NCBI GenBank assembly: GCA_027596195.1
Contig: JADGJG010000851.1
Span: 1 to 11,747 of the forward strand
Reading direction: 5' to 3'
DNA from: Podochytrium sp. JEL0797
Lineage: Eukaryota; Chytridiomycota; Chytridiomycetes; Chytridiales; Chytriomycetaceae
Length of the DNA stretch: 11,747 nucleotides
The number at the start of each line of letters is the position of its first letter. Positions within the stretch are counted from its first letter, which is position 1. Below the pieces are notes generated by a model. That model saw nothing but the letters and a program-made list of their open reading frames with translations. It was not told where the DNA came from and ran no database searches. Both the position numbers and the translations under genes were made by a program. Below are positions 8,821 to 11,747 of this stretch, one piece after another.

Positions 8821-11747
8821 TCAACCTCTAAACTGCTGCTGCTGCTGCTGCTGCTGTTGTTGCTGCAAATACAACAACTGCTGTGCACTCAAATTCCCTC
8901 CCATCATTCCATTCTGCATCCCATTGTTTGGCATCGGCATGCTCTGGAACCCTCCTTGCTGCATCATTCCACCCTGCTGAGGCTGCATCATCCCACCCCC
9001 CATCCCCATCCCAGGTTGCATCATCCCCTGCTGTCCCATATTCATGCCCCCAAACTGCTGCTGCTGCTGAGGCATCGAATTCATTCCCATCCCCATCATA
9101 TTCTGCTGCTGCTGCTGCTGCTGTTGCTGGGGCATAACCATACTCTGTCGATTCGAGCTCGAAAACACAGACGACGACCCCGTCGAACTCAAAGGATCCA
9201 AGTCTTTAAGCGCAGCGTACCGATCGCCAGGGTTCGATTGCTGTTGCTGCTGCTGGTACTGTTGCGGTTGAGATTGGAACCCGTTCATGCCGCCATTGGT
9301 GCCCGGGAACGACCCACCACTACCCATCATCATGCCGCCGTTCATGGAGGACGGTTGCATCATATTTTGTTGCATTCCACCAGATTGTTGCACTCCCATT
9401 TGATTCGGCATGCCTGAAAGAAACGAAAACATGTCAGTACCCCCTCCCCACTAAAAAATAAAAAGAAACTCACTCCCAAACTGCCCAAACCCAGCCCTCC
9501 CCGCATTCACCGGAACAAACGCCAAACTCGGCCCCCCAGATGGAGTCGGAATCAACGAAGCCTGCATGGGCCTCAACGCCGCCAACCGTTTCTGTTCCGC
9601 CAACTGCGCCTCCAGTCGCGCCGTCTCATCCTTCATGACTTGCAACTGCGCCGCTTTCTGCGCTTCCATCTTAGCGAGCTCAAGTTGACGTCGCTGTTGC
9701 TCAAGTTCCGCCGCTTTACGAGCCGCGAGTTGAGTTTGCTGTTCAGCGAGGGCGCGTTGTTGTTGGAGTTGGAGCGAAGCCATTTCGGCTTGCTTTTGGG
9801 CAAGGAGAGCTTGTTGTTGTTGGGCAGACAGGAGTTGTTGTTGCTGGTTGAGCATTTGGTTCGCTTTTTGTTGTTGCTGTTGTTGTTGCTGTTGCAGCAG
9901 TTGCGCTTGGAGGTTCGTGTTTCCGCCGGAGGAGGAGGAGTTGGGAGACATAGCAGTTGGGGCAGGTCTCGCACGGCCGTTGGAGGTGGAACCTTGTCCA
10001 GCCCATGGGTTCACGTTCGTTTGCGAGCTCGAACGTTGAGGAGTTGGTGCGGGTCCAGCGCGATCTTTGGACAGGAGTTCAGTGGCGGCCAGGATCGACT
10101 GCGAGTTGATTCCGGCACCAGTTGGTCGGGCTATACAGTGCGGGTTAAATATCATAGTGACATGGGGGTGAGTGACTTACATCGGTTTCCTTTCAACAAT
10201 GCCGATGTGGTCCCCGTCGTTCCATGAAGCTCTTGCTCCTGCAACTGACGCGCATACGCCTCATCCGAAAGAATCTGATCGATTTTCTACAACACCATTT
10301 CAAAATCAGCCTCCCCTCCCGCAACCAAGCAATCAAAAAATAAAGAGCACACAAACCTCACTCGACCCCAACTTGGCCCTCTGCGCAACCGCAAACCCAG
10401 CTCCACTCGCCACAGTACCAGAAGCATGCTTACGAATCCGGATAATATCCCCTTCACTAATCCCCAACGCCTTCAACACATCACGATCAATTCCATCCAA
10501 CACAGACCGGTCCAACTTCTCCCGCACAAACGCCGTCGCATACTCTCCCGCATCAGAAGACGCAATCCCCGCACGCAGCAACCAATCCCTCCAATCGAAC
10601 CCGTTGTAAATGTACGCACTGGCAGGGAGGAGCGCGGACGGTCCAGGACGCGTTCGCATGGCGCCTGGGGTCGGGACACCGACGGACGCGCCGACGTGGA
10701 GGTTCGCGAGCCCAGGGAGGGTGCGGAGGTGTTCGATTTCGGGTTCGGCGAGTTTGTCGAGGGGCACGGCGATTTTGACGCCGTTGATTTTGTGGAGGTG
10801 GACTTTGCCGTCGGCAATGTGGAGGAATTCAGCTTCGACGGTGAAGCCACCGGTTTTGTCGACCCACTTGCGGACTTTGGCCGGGTTGGGTTCTGGTTTT
10901 TAAAACACGAAAATTTGTGTTCAGTTTTGTTTCTGCATATTGCGAGACGAAAAACGGCGTGGAACTTACTGTCAGACGGAGCCTTCTTTGCAGACTCCTC
11001 AGCAGGTTTCGAAACCGGTGCAGCAGGACGTTCGGGCAACCGAGGCACCGCCGACGGAATCGACACCTGCTGAGCCGGTTCATCGTTCCTCCTCGGCAAC
11101 GCAGGAGCAGCCCCTCCTCCGGCACTCGGTCGAGCCATCAACGCGGGTTTGAAGTTCGATTCCTGCTGTTGCTGCTGTTGTGCCCGACGACGCTCGTCCT
11201 CCATGCTCGCGTGTCGATCGTTTTCTTGCAAACGCTTGCGCTCCATTTCGAGCCGCTGTTGTCTCTGTTCCTCCTCTCTGCGTTGGCGTTCGCGTTGTTG
11301 CTGTTCTTCTTGCTGTCTCCGCTGGGATTCAGCAGCGGCAGCTGAGGCAGCGGCATTGACTCCAGTGCTACCTCCTCCAGATTTCAACTGCAAACACAAC
11401 GAAAACAAGTCAACCCGTGATTCCAAACAAAAGAGACACTCAGATAGTTGTTACCTCCACATACAACTTGGGCACGAGTCCATCCTTTCCACCGCCACGA
11501 ACAAGCCTCACCATCCACCAATCATCGTCCGACATGTCCAACACCACAAGCTCATCGTCCTCACGAATCGTCAACTCCTCGTCATTCGTGGCTTCATAGT
11601 CGTACAGCGCGAGTCCCGGTTTTCCTGCAGGAGTGGTCGATTGCGAGGGTCGGTTCGATGCACTAGCGGCTTGTTGAGCGGCAGGGGATGGTGATGCGAA
11701 TTGCACTTGTTTCGCGGGGGGTGGGTTCGCGTATTGCTGTGCGGCTG
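8821..11747 (-). CDS. SLA1: SLA1-like endocytic adaptor, 3' part (SH3-SHD1-SHD2-Q-rich tail), truncated by window edge
   Basis: Exons in the window are complement(11747..11455), (11387..10970), (10892..10357), (10286..10181), (10130..9474) and (9413..8821). Introns are 67, 77, 70, 50 and 60 nt, all GT-AG with matching phases, giving 866 codons in the window. In order: an SH3 domain (window residues 44-97, with ALYDYEA, DDDWWMV and GLVPKLYVE); an R/E/Q-rich coiled coil (about 110-170); SHD1 (237-295, with VDKTGGFTVEAEFL and HLHKINGVKIAVPLDKL); an SHD2/SAM-like fold (about 330-392, with NGFDWRDWLLRAGI and LDGIDRDVLKALGI); a short exon with SDEAYARQLQEQE; a long Q/A/L coiled coil; and a Q/M/G-rich tail ending QFRG. 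In yeast, Sla1 links NPFxD cargo (via SHD1), clathrin (near SHD2) and actin regulators at endocytic patches. I see no canonical LxxQxTG repeats in the tail. The N-terminal SH3 domains would lie beyond 11747. Confidence 0.88.
8833..8868. repeat. CTG/CAG microsatellite coding poly-Gln at the SLA1 C-terminus
   Basis: A near-perfect run of CTG units with a few TTG interruptions, read on the minus strand as about twelve Gln codons (CAG with CAA). It lies six codons before the stop (QFRG end), so length changes would alter only the tail. Confidence 0.85.
9057..9132. repeat. Two CTG/CAG tracts coding poly-Gln in SLA1
   Basis: CTG-type runs at about 9057-9071 and 9103-9130 encode Q5 and Q9 tracts separated by a Met/Gly-rich linker. 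Mixed CAG and CAA codons interrupt the runs slightly. A further short run lies at about 9238-9256. Confidence 0.75.
9822..9908. repeat. TTG/CTG-rich tract coding Gln-rich coiled coil in SLA1
   Basis: Repeated TTG and CTG units (minus strand CAA and CAG) encode two poly-Gln patches on either side of KANQMLN. They continue into a Q/A/L/E heptad-like stretch down to about 9570. The interruptions suggest an older, more stable repeat than the 8833 tract. Confidence 0.7.
10181..10286 (-). other. SLA1 small exon (106 nt) with DEAYARQLQEQE motif
   Basis: This exon is flanked by GTTTGT...GTTGTAG upstream and GTAAGT...TGTATAG downstream. It encodes about 35 residues beginning KIDQILSDEAYARQLQEQEL. The 'DE-x-x-ARQLQ' signature is common at the edge of ubiquitin-binding and endocytic adaptors. 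The exon is too short for a standard ORF scan, and it keeps the preceding SHD2 exon (phase 0) and the next exon (phase 1) in frame. Confidence 0.75.

Noticed and set aside
8740..9417. Plus-strand Leu/His-rich frame
   Set aside because: It is the antisense reading of CAG tracts in SLA1 (CTG read as Leu).

Overview
The window is eukaryotic nuclear DNA and looks fungal. Three lines point there: a recognisable Sla1-type endocytic adaptor (SH3, SHD1, SHD2/SAM-like, Q-rich tail), a family characteristic of fungi; many very short GT-AG introns (50-77 bases in the intact genes); and tight gene spacing. A chytrid or other early-diverging fungus is my guess, because of the mixed Ala/Ser/Gln-rich composition, the compact intron-bearing genes and the AGC (PKA/PKG-like) kinase relic. 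The phylum is inference only.

Layout. (1) 62-4649, minus strand: one large ankyrin-repeat gene of three exons, about 1482 residues. It first looks like three separate ORFs, but both junctions carry in-phase GT-AG introns (2076-2146 and 1048-1115). Each exon carries a version of the same ankyrin-like module, so the gene has grown by internal exon duplication. (2) 4650-7646: a rearranged block. Copies of the border 'stomatin 3' end followed by ankyrin-gene 5' end' lie at 4579-5064 and 7491-8046. Between them, on the plus strand, is a foreign-looking stretch: a Met-less Ala/Thr/Ser/Pro-rich open frame (5167-6216) running into a decayed AGC protein kinase (about 6206-7429) with in-frame stops and frameshifts. 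(3) 7647-8728, minus strand: an intact four-exon stomatin/SPFH gene of 300 residues. (4) 8821-11747, minus strand: the 3' part of a SLA1-like gene, six exons in the window, open at the right edge.

All intact genes lie on the minus strand in tandem, with only 92 bases between the SLA1 stop and the stomatin start. The simplest history is a tandem duplication of a stomatin-ankyrin pair. Later the middle of the array (5' part of one stomatin, body of one ankyrin gene) was replaced by the kinase fragment in the opposite orientation. This left one good stomatin, one good ankyrin gene and two matching stumps. Sla1 and stomatin both act at membranes, but nothing here shows that the genes work together. 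I see no bacterial-type defence system, CRISPR array, transposase, tRNA or rRNA.
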